64,000 nt of DNA. It comes from [Clostridium] asparagiforme DSM 15981. Lineage in GTDB: Bacteria > Bacillota > Clostridia > Lachnospirales > Lachnospiraceae. Positions 26,306 to 34,410 of the stretch are shown one piece after another. Position 1 is the stretch's first letter; each line of letters begins with the position of its first letter. The notes beneath the pieces are model-generated. The model searched no databases, was not told where the DNA came from, and was given only the letters and a program-made list of their open reading frames with translations. Both the position numbers and the translations under genes were made by a program. The stretch spans positions 6,138,001-6,202,000 of the forward strand of contig CP102272.1 in NCBI GenBank assembly GCA_025149125.1. The letters run 5' to 3'.

Positions 26306-27232
26306 TTACTGCGCCTGAAGGGCGTTTACTACCTTATCCACGTCCTCCAGCGTCTCTATGTTCAGGGTTGTCACCCCGCGGTTGATCTTTTTCATGAATC
26401 CGGCCAGAGTCTTACCCGGCCCGATCTCGATGAAGGTGTCCACGCCGTCCGCGATCATGGCCTCCACGCTCTGCTGCCAGCGCACGGAGGAAGATACCTG
26501 CCGCTCCAGCAGTCCCTTCACCTCGCCTGCGCTTCTCACGTAGGAGGCGTTCACGTTGGCCACGTAGGGAATCTGCGGCTCGCTCACCGCCACGTTCTCC
26601 AGCACCTGGCCCAGCTTTCTGCCCGCCTCGGTCAACATCCCGGAGTGGAACGGCCCGCTGACGTTGAGCAGCAGCGCCCGCTTGGCTCCCGCGGCCTTAA
26701 GCTTCTCACAGGCCTCTTCCACAGCCGCCTTTCTGCCGGAAATAACAATCTGGCCGGGGCAGTTGTAGTTGGCGATCCACACGTCCTCCATGGGACCGGT
26801 GACCTCCTCGATGGCGGAGGCGTCCAGGGCCAGAATGGCTGCCATGGCTCCCTCTCCAACGGGAACGGCTTCCTGCATGAGAATTCCCCTCTGGCGCACG
26901 GTGGAGATGGCGTCGTCCGCGCTCATCACGCCCGCAGCCACCAGGGCGCAGTATTCGCCAAGGCTTAAGCCCGCGGCCACGTCCGGCTTCACGCCGCGCG
27001 CCTTTAAAACCTCCATCATGGCGATGCTGGCGGTCACCATGGCCGCCTGGGTGTACTCCGTGATGTCCAGCCGGTCATTCTCCTCAAAACACAGCTCCGG
27101 CATAGAGAATCCCAGAAGCTCGCTGGCCCGGTCGAACACCGACCTGCCAATCTCGGTATTCTCATAGAAATCTTTACCCATTCCGCATTTCTGCGCTCCC
27201 TGTCCGGGGAAAACAAATGCAATCCTGCTCAT
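26306..27232 (-). CDS. fabD: Malonyl-CoA:ACP transacylase
   Basis: Encodes 308 residues. It transfers malonate from CoA to ACP. It has the N-terminal VFPGQGAQKCGMG, the nucleophile Ser90 in AGLSLGEYCALVA, and NVSGPFHSGML with the catalytic His. I used the ATG at 27232 because AAGGAG lies eight bases upstream; an in-frame GTG two codons earlier is too close to that site. Confidence 0.95.
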   Translation of the reverse strand: MSRIAFVFPGQGAQKCGMGKDFYENTEIGRSVFDRASELLGFSMPELCFEENDRLDITEYTQAAMVTASIAMMEVLKARGVKPDVAAGLSLGEYCALVAAGVMSADDAISTVRQRGILMQEAVPVGEGAMAAILALDASAIEEVTGPMEDVWIANYNCPGQIVISGRKAAVEEACEKLKAAGAKRALLLNVSGPFHSGMLTEAGRKLGQVLENVAVSEPQIPYVANVNASYVRSAGEVKGLLERQVSSSVRWQQSVEAMIADGVDTFIEIGPGKTLAGFMKKINRGVTTLNIETLEDVDKVVNALQAQ

Positions 27233-27278
27233 ATTCACCGCTCCTTTGTCAAAATGTAACCGCTCAGAATCTGTCCGC

Positions 27279-28205
27279 TTATGACCAGTGCATCAACCGG
27301 GACGCCTGGGCCATCATTTCCTCAATCATTTCCTTGCAGGTCTGTTCCTTGCTGACCATGCCGGCGATCTGTCCCGCCATCACGGTGCCGTTTGTCACGT
27401 CGCCGTCCATCACGGCGTTGCGCAGGGCGCCCAGGGTCAGATACTCCAGCTCCTCAAAGGACTTGCCCGCCTGCTCCAGCTTGACGTACTCCCGGGTCAT
27501 CTGGTTGCGCAGGCAGCGCACCGGATGGCCGTGGCTGCGGCCTGTGACCGCGGAGTCGATGTCCTTGGCCTTGATCACACGCTGCTTGTAATTGGCGTGT
27601 ACGATGGATTCCTTTGCCACCACAAAGCGGGTTCCCATCTGCACTGCCTCTGCGCCCAGCATGAATGCGGCGGCAATCCCTCTGCCGTCGCCGATTCCGC
27701 CTGCAGCGATCACAGGGATGGAGACGGCGTCCACCACCTGGGGAACCAGGGTCATGGTGGTCTGCTCGCCGATGTGGCCGCCGGATTCCGTGCCCTCGGC
27801 CACCACGGCGTCCGCCCCGTACTTCTCCATACGGCGGGCCAGAGCCACGCTGGCGACCACGGGGATCACCTTGATCCCGGCGGATTTCCACATATCCATG
27901 TACTTCTCAGGGTTGCCCGCGCCGGTGGTCACCACCTTGATGCCCTCTTCCACAACCACCTTGGCCACGTCCTCGGCGTGGGGGCTGAGCAGCATCACAT
28001 TCACGCCAAAGGGCTTATCCGTCAGTTCCTTAGCCTTGCGGATCTCGGCGCGCACCACCTCGCCCGGCGCGTTGGCGCCGCCGATCAGTCCGAAGCCGCC
28101 CGCCTCGGATACGGCCGCAGCCAGATTATGCTCTGCTACCCAGGCCATGCCGCCCTGAATAATCGGATATTCAATCCCTAACATCTCCGTAATTCTCGTT
28201 TTCAT
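27279..28205 (-). CDS. fabK: Enoyl-ACP reductase II (FabK, FMN-dependent)
   Basis: Encodes 308 residues, an FMN TIM-barrel enzyme that performs the last reduction of each elongation cycle and replaces FabI. It has IEYPIIQGGMAWVAEHNLAA, AEGTESGGHIGE and VIAAGGIGDGRGIAAAFMLGA, as in FabK proteins. The start at 28205 has GGAGGAAACGAT upstream; the frame continues 14 codons further but without a ribosome site. FabK-type organisms are expected to resist triclosan, which targets FabI (family knowledge). It follows acpP after a 336-bp gap containing tandem repeats. Confidence 0.92.
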   Translation of the reverse strand: MKTRITEMLGIEYPIIQGGMAWVAEHNLAAAVSEAGGFGLIGGANAPGEVVRAEIRKAKELTDKPFGVNVMLLSPHAEDVAKVVVEEGIKVVTTGAGNPEKYMDMWKSAGIKVIPVVASVALARRMEKYGADAVVAEGTESGGHIGEQTTMTLVPQVVDAVSIPVIAAGGIGDGRGIAAAFMLGAEAVQMGTRFVVAKESIVHANYKQRVIKAKDIDSAVTGRSHGHPVRCLRNQMTREYVKLEQAGKSFEELEYLTLGALRNAVMDGDVTNGTVMAGQIAGMVSKEQTCKEMIEEMMAQASRLMHWS

Positions 28206-28330
28206 ATCGTTTCCTCCAGTTCTACATTCCCTGCGGCAGCATCGCACCTACCAGCAAATCCGCGGTCAGCGCTTTCCGGCAAGTCAATGCGCGTGTGCAA
28301 CTGTCTAAGCCCGTTGCATTTAATGAACAA

Positions 28331-28490
28331 TGGCCCGCAGGCTGTGCCGGCGGCCCATTACATTCAGCAATCGCCCGCAGGCTGCGCCGGCGGCCCATTA
28401 CATTCAGCAATCGCCCGCAGGCTGCGCCAGCGGCCCATTACATTCAGCAATCGCCCGCAGGCTGCGCCAGCGGCCCATTACATTCAATGA
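28331..28490. repeat. Four tandem 40-bp direct repeats
   Basis: Four head-to-tail copies start at 28331, 28371, 28411 and 28451. Each has a GC-rich half (GCCCGCAGGCTGCGCC, then GGCGG or AGCGG) and a conserved half CCCATTACATTCAGCAA. Copies differ by only a few bases (copy 1 GTGCC; copies 3-4 CCAGC); the end of copy 4 is diverged. The unit is not a multiple of three, so the plus-strand reading frames through it repeat in all three phases and are not genes. The GC-rich half can fold locally (CGCA-GGC-TGCG). Confidence 0.9.
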
Positions 28491-28521
28491 AACAGCGTGT
28501 GTAATCAGCACGCCGTTTCAT
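28487..28521 (-). promoter_or_regulatory. Hairpin just downstream of acpP
   Basis: ATGAAAC and GCGTG (28487-28499) pair with CACGC and GTTTCAT (28509-28521) with a single internal mismatch and a 9-nt loop. It begins about 20 bases after the acpP stop on the transcribed strand. It lacks a real U-tract, so RNA 3'-end protection is more likely than full termination. Confidence 0.55.
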
Positions 28522-28541
28522 CTTTGGTCCTCTTATTCGAC

Positions 28542-28775
28542 TTACGCCTCTACGCCCTTTGCCTTTAAGTAATCCATAACCTGTCCCACGGTGGTCAGCT
28601 GCTCCAGATCCTCGGCCGGGATCTCTACGGAATACTCATCCTCCAGAGCCATCACCAGCTCAAACAGGTCCAGGGAATCCGCGCCTAAGTCCTCCTTGAA
28701 GGAAGAAGCCTCGGTAACGGTCTCCGCGTCCACACTTAACTGCTCCGCAATAATCTCTTTCATTTTCTCCAACAT
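28542..28775 (-). CDS. acpP: Acyl carrier protein
   Basis: Encodes 77 residues, acidic and helical. The phosphopantetheine attachment site is Ser34 in GADSLDLFEL. It carries growing acyl chains for all Fab enzymes of this operon. A strong ribosome site (AAAAAGGAGAAAA) suits an abundant protein. It follows fabH and is separated from fabK by repeat structures. Confidence 0.97.
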   Translation of the reverse strand: MLEKMKEIIAEQLSVDAETVTEASSFKEDLGADSLDLFELVMALEDEYSVEIPAEDLEQLTTVGQVMDYLKAKGVEA

Positions 28776-28829
28776 GTTGTTTTTCTCCTTTTTACGTTTT
28801 AATTTTATAATGAGATATTTTTTTATGCC

Positions 28830-29795
28830 TTACCATTCTACCAGAGTTGCGCCCCATGTCAACCCCGCACCGAACCCGGACAACACAATTTTATCTCCGG
28901 GCGCCAACATTCCCTTCCGGTTCATCTCGTCCAACAGCAGGGGAATGGATCCGCCGGAGGTATTTCCGTAGTGTTCCATGTTGGCCGGGAACTTGCTGAT
29001 ATCCGCTTTTAAACGCTTGGCTACGGACTCGATGATCCGGTAATTGGCCTGATGGAGCACAAAGTAGCGAATCTCCTCCAGGGAGGTGCGATTCTCCTCC
29101 AACAGCTCCTTTATGATCTCGGGAACTTTTTTCACCGCAAATTTAAACACTTCCTGACCGTCCATGGTCATATAACCCAACTCCGGCTTTTTTCCCAGCA
29201 GGAAATTGCCGTTGGTTCTGGCTCCACAGGTGAGCACGCCGCCCTTTGTGCCGTCCGAGTGCATTTTCACACCGATCACGCCCCGGTCCGCCGCCTGTAC
29301 CACCACCGCTCCGGCTCCGTCGCCGAACAGCACGCAGGTTCCCCGGTCCGTCCAGTCCAAAAGTTTGCTGAGCACGTCGGACCCAATCACCAGAGCCGTC
29401 CGGTAAATGCCCGCCTGGATAAACGCGTGGGCCGTGTTCAGGGCGAACACAAATCCCGTGCAGGCCGCGCTGATATCATAACCGGCCGCGTTCACCGCCC
29501 CGATCTGTTCCTGTATCTCACAGGCCCCGTTGGGGAAGCAGTAGTCCGGTGAAGAAGTTGCCAACAGGATCAAATCCACATCCTCCGGCGCAATGCCCGC
29601 CTGGTCCAGCGCCTGTTTTGCCGCCTGAGCCGCCATATATGAGTTGGTCTCCGTGGTGGCGATTCTGCGCTCGCCAATACCGGTTCTGCTGCGAATCCAC
29701 TCATCATTGGTCTCCACAATCCTGGCCAGGTCATCATTTGTTGCGATTTGTTCCGGCACGTACGCACCGGTTCCTACGATCCTTGTTGTCATCAT
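28830..29795 (-). CDS. fabH: Beta-ketoacyl-ACP synthase III
   Basis: Encodes 321 residues. It starts fatty-acid synthesis by condensing acyl-CoA with malonyl-ACP. The catalytic Cys112 is in ISAACTGFVFALN, with His in VLHQANYRI and Asn in YGNTSGGS. It is the first gene of the operon. Two consecutive ATG codons (29795 and 29792) can serve as start. Just upstream is a strong promoter overlapped by a FabT-like palindrome. Confidence 0.96.
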   Translation of the reverse strand: MMTTRIVGTGAYVPEQIATNDDLARIVETNDEWIRSRTGIGERRIATTETNSYMAAQAAKQALDQAGIAPEDVDLILLATSSPDYCFPNGACEIQEQIGAVNAAGYDISAACTGFVFALNTAHAFIQAGIYRTALVIGSDVLSKLLDWTDRGTCVLFGDGAGAVVVQAADRGVIGVKMHSDGTKGGVLTCGARTNGNFLLGKKPELGYMTMDGQEVFKFAVKKVPEIIKELLEENRTSLEEIRYFVLHQANYRIIESVAKRLKADISKFPANMEHYGNTSGGSIPLLLDEMNRKGMLAPGDKIVLSGFGAGLTWGATLVEW

Positions 29796-29848
29796 CCTAC
29801 CATCCGAATCCTTATCGTTTTCTGTGCAACTTTTGTTTAACTTTCAAA

Positions 29849-29867
29849 TACTTTGAACATCAAAGTA
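29849..29867. promoter_or_regulatory. FabT-like operator palindrome at the fab promoter
   Basis: TACTTTGA, ACA, TCAAAGTA form a perfect 19-bp palindrome with a 3-nt centre. It sits directly downstream of the -10 box, over the likely transcription start. It resembles the TTTGA-n3-TCAAA sites bound by the MarR-family repressor FabT in streptococci and relatives. No marR-type gene is present in this operon, so the repressor must be encoded elsewhere. Confidence 0.65.
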
Positions 29868-29896
29868 ATACTACAGGATACGCCTGCATTTGTCAA
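29868..29896 (-). promoter_or_regulatory. Promoter of the fatty-acid operon
   Basis: On the minus strand, a perfect TTGACA (29891-29896) and TAGTAT (29868-29873) are 17 bp apart, about 70 bases before fabH. It likely drives the whole 11-gene operon. Confidence 0.8.
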
Positions 29897-30062
29897 GAAA
29901 AATTTCCCGGATTTGGTTTGGGCTTCCCGGATTTTCATCGCCAAAATTCGCCCTTGTGCAAAAAGGTCGGCTGTAAGCGCTTTCAAATGTTAATTTTTTT
30001 CGAACTTTTTATAAACTTTACATTTTATTACCATATATTACCGTTTTGGGGCGGTCGGGATA

Positions 30063-30091
30063 TTGACTTTTTTTGGCGAATCTGCTAATTT
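30063..30091 (+). promoter_or_regulatory. Promoter of the AbrB-type regulator gene
   Basis: TTGACT (30063-30068) and TAATTT (30086-30091) with a 17-bp spacer. The -35 is good and the -10 moderate. A strong ribosome site (CAAGGGGGT) follows at 30119-30127. Confidence 0.55.
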
Positions 30092-30131
30092 AATACTGCA
30101 AGGGAGTAAATTTTTTACAAGGGGGTAAAAA

Positions 30132-30395
30132 ATGAAAACAACTGGCGTTGTCCGTAAATTGGACGAACTCGGCCGAATTACGCTTCCCATTGAACTGCGC
30201 AGGAGCCTGAACCTGGATGTTAAGGATGGTTTGGAGATCACCGTGCAGGACGATTGCATCATTTTGAAGAAAGCGGAGTCCGCCGACATTTTCACAGGCA
30301 GTACCGACGACCTGATTGATTATGAGGGCAAGAAGGTATCCCGGTCATCTGTCTTGGCACTGGCAAAACTGGCAGGACTTAACGTGTCAGAATAA
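30132..30395 (+). CDS. AbrB/SpoVT-family transition-state-type regulator
   Basis: Encodes 87 residues. The N-terminal 45 residues are a swapped-hairpin AbrB DNA-binding domain (TTGVVRKLDELGRITLPIEL, then DGLEITVQDDCIILKK), as in AbrB, Abh and SpoVT. The C-terminal 40 residues, which in Bacillus AbrB mediate multimerisation, are not similar to anything I recognise. It is monocistronic with its own promoter and terminator, and divergent from the fab operon. In the family, such proteins control the switch from growth to stationary phase. Targets here are unknown. Confidence 0.88.
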   Translation: MKTTGVVRKLDELGRITLPIELRRSLNLDVKDGLEITVQDDCIILKKAESADIFTGSTDDLIDYEGKKVSRSSVLALAKLAGLNVSE

Positions 30396-30403
30396 CAAAA
30401 CTG

Positions 30404-30466
30404 CCTGCTGCTACTTCTTCTGTAATAAAGTCTCTTTATTATAGAAGAAATGGCAGCAGGTTTTTT
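30404..30466 (+). terminator. Intrinsic terminator after the AbrB-type gene
   Basis: CCTGCTGC (30404-30411) pairs with GCAGCAGG (30453-30460), with further pairing of TTCTTCT/AGAAGAA and TAATAAAG/CTTTATTA, then six T. It may also serve the convergent rsmI operon, whose strand has a weaker TTTTGTT tail. Confidence 0.88.
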
Positions 30467-30495
30467 CTATCTCCGGCCCTGCGCCGCGCATTTCC

Positions 30496-31344
30496 TTATT
30501 TTAATGTCTGCTGATAAATCTCTCTCCGGCTCACGCCCCGGTCTTTGGCAACCGCCTTCATGGCCTCCTTCTTGTCCATCCCGCCCTTCATGTAATATTC
30601 CAAATGATCCTCAAGGCTCATCTCCTCCCAGGAACGGATCTTCTCTTCCTCCAGTTCCCGCACGGAAATGCCCTCGATCACGATCACGCACTCCCCTCTG
30701 GGTTCCTCCGCCTCATAAGCGCTCAGAGCCTGCTCGAAGGTGGTGCGAAACGCGGTCTCATGCTTTTTGGTCAACTCCCTGCACACGGTGATGCGCCGGT
30801 TTCCCAGGGCCTGGTACAGATCCTTCAGAGTTTTCACCAGATGATGGGGCGCCTCATAGACGATGATGGTCCGCGTCTCCCGCTTCAGCTCCTCCAGAAT
30901 CCTGGCCCGCTCCTTCTTATCGCCCTTCTCCGACGGCAAAAATGCCTCAAAGCAGAACCTGCGGGTGGACAGCCCGGACATGGTCAGGGCCGTGATGCAG
31001 GCCGCGGGGCCGGGCAGGGAGGTGACCTCGATTCCCGCCTCGTAGCACTGACGCACCAACTCCTCGCCCGGGTCTGAGATCCCCGGCGTGCCCGCGTCGG
31101 TGATCAAAGCGACATTAAGGCCCTGGGCCATCTGGGACACCAGGTAAGCGGCTTTCTCAACCTTATTGTACTCGTGGTAGCTGGTCATGGGGGTTTTAAT
31201 CTCAAAATGATTCAGAAGCTTGATGCTGTGGCGGGTGTCCTCCGCCGCGATCAGATCCGCTTCCTTTAAAGTCCTCAGCACCCGGAACGTAATGTCCTCC
31301 AGGTTGCCGATGGGCGTTGCGCACAGATATAATGTTCCTGCCAT
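30496..31344 (-). CDS. rsmI: 16S rRNA 2'-O-ribose methyltransferase RsmI
   Basis: Encodes 282 residues of the tetrapyrrole-methylase fold. It 2'-O-methylates C1402 of 16S rRNA with S-adenosylmethionine. It has GTLYLCATPIGNLEDITFR at the N-terminus, EDTRHSIKLLNHF, and ALITDAGTPGISDPGEELV, all family signatures. It is last in the order holB-yaaT-trmN6-rsmI, a common clostridial arrangement. Confidence 0.94.
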   Translation of the reverse strand: MAGTLYLCATPIGNLEDITFRVLRTLKEADLIAAEDTRHSIKLLNHFEIKTPMTSYHEYNKVEKAAYLVSQMAQGLNVALITDAGTPGISDPGEELVRQCYEAGIEVTSLPGPAACITALTMSGLSTRRFCFEAFLPSEKGDKKERARILEELKRETRTIIVYEAPHHLVKTLKDLYQALGNRRITVCRELTKKHETAFRTTFEQALSAYEAEEPRGECVIVIEGISVRELEEEKIRSWEEMSLEDHLEYYMKGGMDKKEAMKAVAKDRGVSRREIYQQTLK

Positions 31345-31380
31345 CGCGTTCTCCTTCTCCTGCCGTTTGGCTGTCGCGGC

Positions 31381-32163
31381 TCAATATCCGTATGTGGTCC
31401 GAATCTCATCGGAATATTGGCCGCTCTCATCAAATACCACCACCGGGGGCTCCACCTTCATCAGGGCTCCGCCCCCGCGCACCGCCTCGATGAGCACCAT
31501 GTTGGCCTCCCGGTCCGCGTAGGGGTGGACGAATTTCATCCGCTTCGGCTCCAGCCCGTGGCGGGTGAAGGTATCCAGAATCTCCACCAGCCGCCTGGGC
31601 CTGTGAACCATATAAAACCGGCCCATAGGCCGCAGCACCTTCGCGCCCTCCCGGATCACGTCCTCCAGGGTGCACAGTACCTCGTGGCGGGCGATCGCCT
31701 TGGCGTCTCCCGGGTTTTTCAGGCCGTGGGCGCTGTTCATGTAGGGCGGATTGCTGGTGACCACATCAAAAGAAGCCAGCTTAAACAGCCGGCCGGCTTC
31801 CTTTATATCACCTGTCACAATCTCCACCTTTTCCTCCAGGCGGTTGTAAGCCACGCTCCGGCGGGCCATGTCCGCCGACTCCTGCTGAATCTCCAGGCCG
31901 GTAAAATGCCTGCCCGGGGTCTTGGCCTCCAGCAGAATGGGGATGATCCCCGTGCCGGTGCCCAGGTCCAGCGCAGTCTCCCCCGGCTTCACCACCGCAA
32001 ACCCGGACAGCAGCACCGCGTCCATACCGAAGCAGAACGCGCCCTTGCGCTGAATGATGCCGTAGCCATTGCGCTCCAGGTCGTCGATCCGCTCATCGTC
32101 CCGCAGAAGCACGGGACCGGCCTCTGTCCAGGTGTGTTCCCTGTCTCTGCTCTCAGTTGTCAT
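31381..32163 (-). CDS. TrmN6-like tRNA/SAM-dependent methyltransferase
   Basis: Encodes 260 residues, a class I SAM-dependent methyltransferase with LDLGTGTGIIPILL (SAM loop) and the amino-methylating motif SNPPYMNS. The best-known relative, TrmN6 (YfiC), methylates A37 N6 of tRNA-Val, though the bacillota YabB-like group is less studied. The ATG at 32163 overlaps the yaaT stop by 11 bases; a TTG start ten codons earlier is possible but less likely. Confidence 0.85.
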   Translation of the reverse strand: MTTESRDREHTWTEAGPVLLRDDERIDDLERNGYGIIQRKGAFCFGMDAVLLSGFAVVKPGETALDLGTGTGIIPILLEAKTPGRHFTGLEIQQESADMARRSVAYNRLEEKVEIVTGDIKEAGRLFKLASFDVVTSNPPYMNSAHGLKNPGDAKAIARHEVLCTLEDVIREGAKVLRPMGRFYMVHRPRRLVEILDTFTRHGLEPKRMKFVHPYADREANMVLIEAVRGGGALMKVEPPVVVFDESGQYSDEIRTTYGY

Positions 32164-33082
32164 CCAGCTTTGACTTTCCTTCCTTTTTTTCAAGGGCTTC
32201 CAGCTTTTTGAGCTCGGACTCGGACGTCTCCCGCTCCTTCTCCTTGCCGCCCTTGCCCTTTTTCTTGCGGGGCTTGAACTTCAGCTGGTCCGACTTGTAC
32301 TCCCGGATCTCCTTCTCGTCCCGGTCCACCGTCACAACCACCTTCACCAGCTGGCGCAGCACGTTCACGCTCTGCACCTCACCCTTCAGGCCGTCGTTTG
32401 TGGTCACGTAGTCTCCCGGATTGGGCAGCCTGCTGTTGAGCACCTCGTAGGTCTCCTCCTCGTTCTTTAAGCAGCACATCAGACGGCCGCAAACCCCGGA
32501 AATCTTGGTGGGGTTCAGGGAGAGGTTCTGCTCCTTAGCCATCTTGATGGACACCGGAATGAACTCCGAAAGGTAGGAGTGGCAGCACAGCGCCCTGCCG
32601 CAGATGCCGATTCCGCCCATGATCTTGGTCTCGTCCCGGACGCCCACCTGCCGCAGCTCGATGCGGGTCTTGAACACGCTGGCCAGATCCTTCACCAGCT
32701 CGCGGAAATCGATTCTCCCGTCCGCGGTAAAGTAGAACAGCACTTTATTGTTGTCAAAGGTGTATTCCGCATCGATCAGCTTCATCTCCAGGTTATGCTT
32801 TTTAATTTTCTCCTGGCAGATGCGAAACGCCTCCTTCTCTTTCTCCTTGTTGCGCTTCTCCACGGCCTCGTCCTCGGGCGTGGCCATGCGGATCACCGCC
32901 TTTAAGGGCGGCACCACCTTGGAATCCTCCACTTCACGGTTTCCCAGCACCACGTAACCGTACTCGATGCCTCTGGCCGTCTCCACGATCACGTGATCTC
33001 CTATTTTAATCTTCCGTCCGGCGGGATCGAAATAATAAATCTTGCCCGCGGTGCGGAAGCGCACTCCGATTACAGTTATCAT
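32153..33082 (-). CDS. yaaT: PSP1-domain protein YaaT/RicT
   Basis: Encodes 309 residues. The PSP1 domain contains the Cys-rich segment CGRALCCHSYLSEF and CGRLMCCLKNEEETY. In Bacillus, RicT (YaaT) with RicA and RicF forms an Fe-S complex affecting RNase Y, sporulation and biofilm formation. The C-terminus is highly charged (Lys/Glu). The ATG at 33082 has AAGGAG upstream; the frame is open for 31 further codons but without family similarity. Confidence 0.92.
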   Translation of the reverse strand: MITVIGVRFRTAGKIYYFDPAGRKIKIGDHVIVETARGIEYGYVVLGNREVEDSKVVPPLKAVIRMATPEDEAVEKRNKEKEKEAFRICQEKIKKHNLEMKLIDAEYTFDNNKVLFYFTADGRIDFRELVKDLASVFKTRIELRQVGVRDETKIMGGIGICGRALCCHSYLSEFIPVSIKMAKEQNLSLNPTKISGVCGRLMCCLKNEEETYEVLNSRLPNPGDYVTTNDGLKGEVQSVNVLRQLVKVVVTVDRDEKEIREYKSDQLKFKPRKKKGKGGKEKERETSESELKKLEALEKKEGKSKLDDN

Positions 33083-33223
33083 ATTGATCTTATCTCCTTT
33101 TCCAGCGGGCAGAACCCGCCCATCTATCCATCTCGCGTTTATTATTCCCGTAAATCCGGCTTTCAGGCCCGGCACCCTCTCCAGGGCGCGTTTGTAAATT
33201 CACGCCCAAAGGCGCGGCCACGG

Positions 33224-34213
33224 TCAGTTTTCCTTCATCGTCAGCAAAAGCAGCTCCATGACCAGTTCCATGTTCACATTGGCATCCAGGCGGATTCTGG
33301 CCTTGTCGATGGCGGTGAGTATGCGCTCCAGGCCCTCGTAGCCGCTGACCGTGCTCATGGCGTTCACGGTGGAGAACTCGTCCTTGAAGATCAGAAGATT
33401 GATATCCTTGGTGGTCTTGTACATCAGCACGTCCCGGTACCACATCTGCATAAAATCCAGGCACTGGTGAATGTCCAGCTTGTCCTCCTTCATCTTCCGG
33501 ATGCGCTCCAACAGCTCCGAGATATCCGACTTTTTCAGATTCTTAAGCAGGTCCAGCAGCTCCCCGTAGAGATGGCGGAAGTCCTCAGAATCCGCCAGGT
33601 GGATGGCCTTGCCCAGATTCCCGCGGGCAAAGGCGGTGTAGATCTCCGCCTGGGACATTTCCACGCTCATCCGGCTCACCAGATAGTCCTTAACCTCCCC
33701 GTCCTTCAGCGGCTTCAGCTTCAGCTGCACGCAGCGGGACAGGATCGTGGGCAGAAACGCCTCCGCGTTGGTGGTGAGAAGCAGGATCACCGCGTAAGCG
33801 GGCGGCTCCTCAATGGTCTTAAGCAGGGCGTTCTGGGCCTGCACGGTCATCTTCTCCGCCTCGTCCACAATGTAGATCTTGTGGGCGCTGCTGTAGGGCT
33901 TTACCTGAATGGTATCGTTGATCTGCCGCCGCACATCGTCCACGCCGATGCTGGCCGGTTTCTCATGGGTCACGTAGATCAGGTCCGGATGGTTCCCGGA
34001 CATCACCTGCTTGCAGGCGTGGCACTGGCGGCACGGGTCCGCCTGCCCCTTCTCACAGAGTAAGGCCAGGGCGAATGCGTTCGCCAGGGACTTCTTGCCC
34101 ATCCCCGCCTCGCCTGAGAGTATATATGCATGGGAAATATTCCCGGTTATCACTGCGTTGAAAAAATGTTCCTTGATCGGTCCATGGCCCAGTATTTCTT
34201 TTAATTCCAGCAT
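33224..34213 (-). CDS. holB: DNA polymerase III subunit delta-prime
   Basis: Encodes 329 residues, a clamp-loader subunit. It has an AAA fold with SGEAGMGKKSLANAFA, four zinc-binding Cys in the pattern CEKGQADPCRQCHAC, and sensor-1-like LLLTTNAEAFLPTILSRC. It is the first gene of the holB-yaaT-trmN6-rsmI set. An extended -10 (TGC then TATACT on the minus strand, 34271-34279) lies about 60 bases upstream as its likely promoter. Ribosome site: AAGGGGGAC. Confidence 0.93.
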   Translation of the reverse strand: MLELKEILGHGPIKEHFFNAVITGNISHAYILSGEAGMGKKSLANAFALALLCEKGQADPCRQCHACKQVMSGNHPDLIYVTHEKPASIGVDDVRRQINDTIQVKPYSSAHKIYIVDEAEKMTVQAQNALLKTIEEPPAYAVILLLTTNAEAFLPTILSRCVQLKLKPLKDGEVKDYLVSRMSVEMSQAEIYTAFARGNLGKAIHLADSEDFRHLYGELLDLLKNLKKSDISELLERIRKMKEDKLDIHQCLDFMQMWYRDVLMYKTTKDINLLIFKDEFSTVNAMSTVSGYEGLERILTAIDKARIRLDANVNMELVMELLLLTMKEN

Positions 34214-34350
34214 TACTGTCCCCCTTGTGGCTGTCTCCCGGCTTCGGAAAATCCGGGCAATCTTCTATTTAGTATAGCATAAGTTGATTTTCATGTATAC
34301 TGAAATCTTATGGCAGAAGGGTTTGGAAAAAAGCACATCCCGCACCCGCG

Positions 34351-34385
34351 AAAAACCCCTGCGGAGCCATACTCCACAGGGGTTT
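34351..34385 (-). terminator. Intrinsic terminator of the YfcC/M20 operon
   Basis: AAACCCCTG (34353-34361) pairs with CAGGGGTTT (34377-34385) and inner GGAG with CTCC. The minus strand continues in five T. It lies 26 bases after the M20 gene. Confidence 0.85.
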
Positions 34386-34410
34386 CCCCAACCGTCCAGA
34401 CAACGGCGTG

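Larger units (their letters stand above)
28206..28541. other. 336-bp acpP-fabK intercistronic region
   Basis: This gap inside the fab operon holds a 12-bp hairpin just after acpP (28487-28521) and four 40-bp tandem repeats (28331-28490). The remaining 28206-28330 carries no motif I recognise other than the fabK ribosome site. Confidence 0.7.
29796..30131. other. 336-bp region between divergent fabH and the AbrB-type gene
   Basis: This region contains the fab promoter and operator (29849-29896) and the promoter of the AbrB-type gene (30063-30091). Between them, 29900-30060 shows only AT-rich sequence and no gene. Confidence 0.6.

Noticed and set aside
28331..28490. A CRISPR array
   Set aside because: The four repeats are directly joined without unique spacers, and no cas gene is in the window.
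28287..28504. Short plus-strand reading frames with repeated residues (such as PAAHYIQ) through the tandem repeats
   Set aside because: They come from a 40-bp unit read in three phases, have no ribosome site and no family resemblance; the region is intercistronic in the fab operon.
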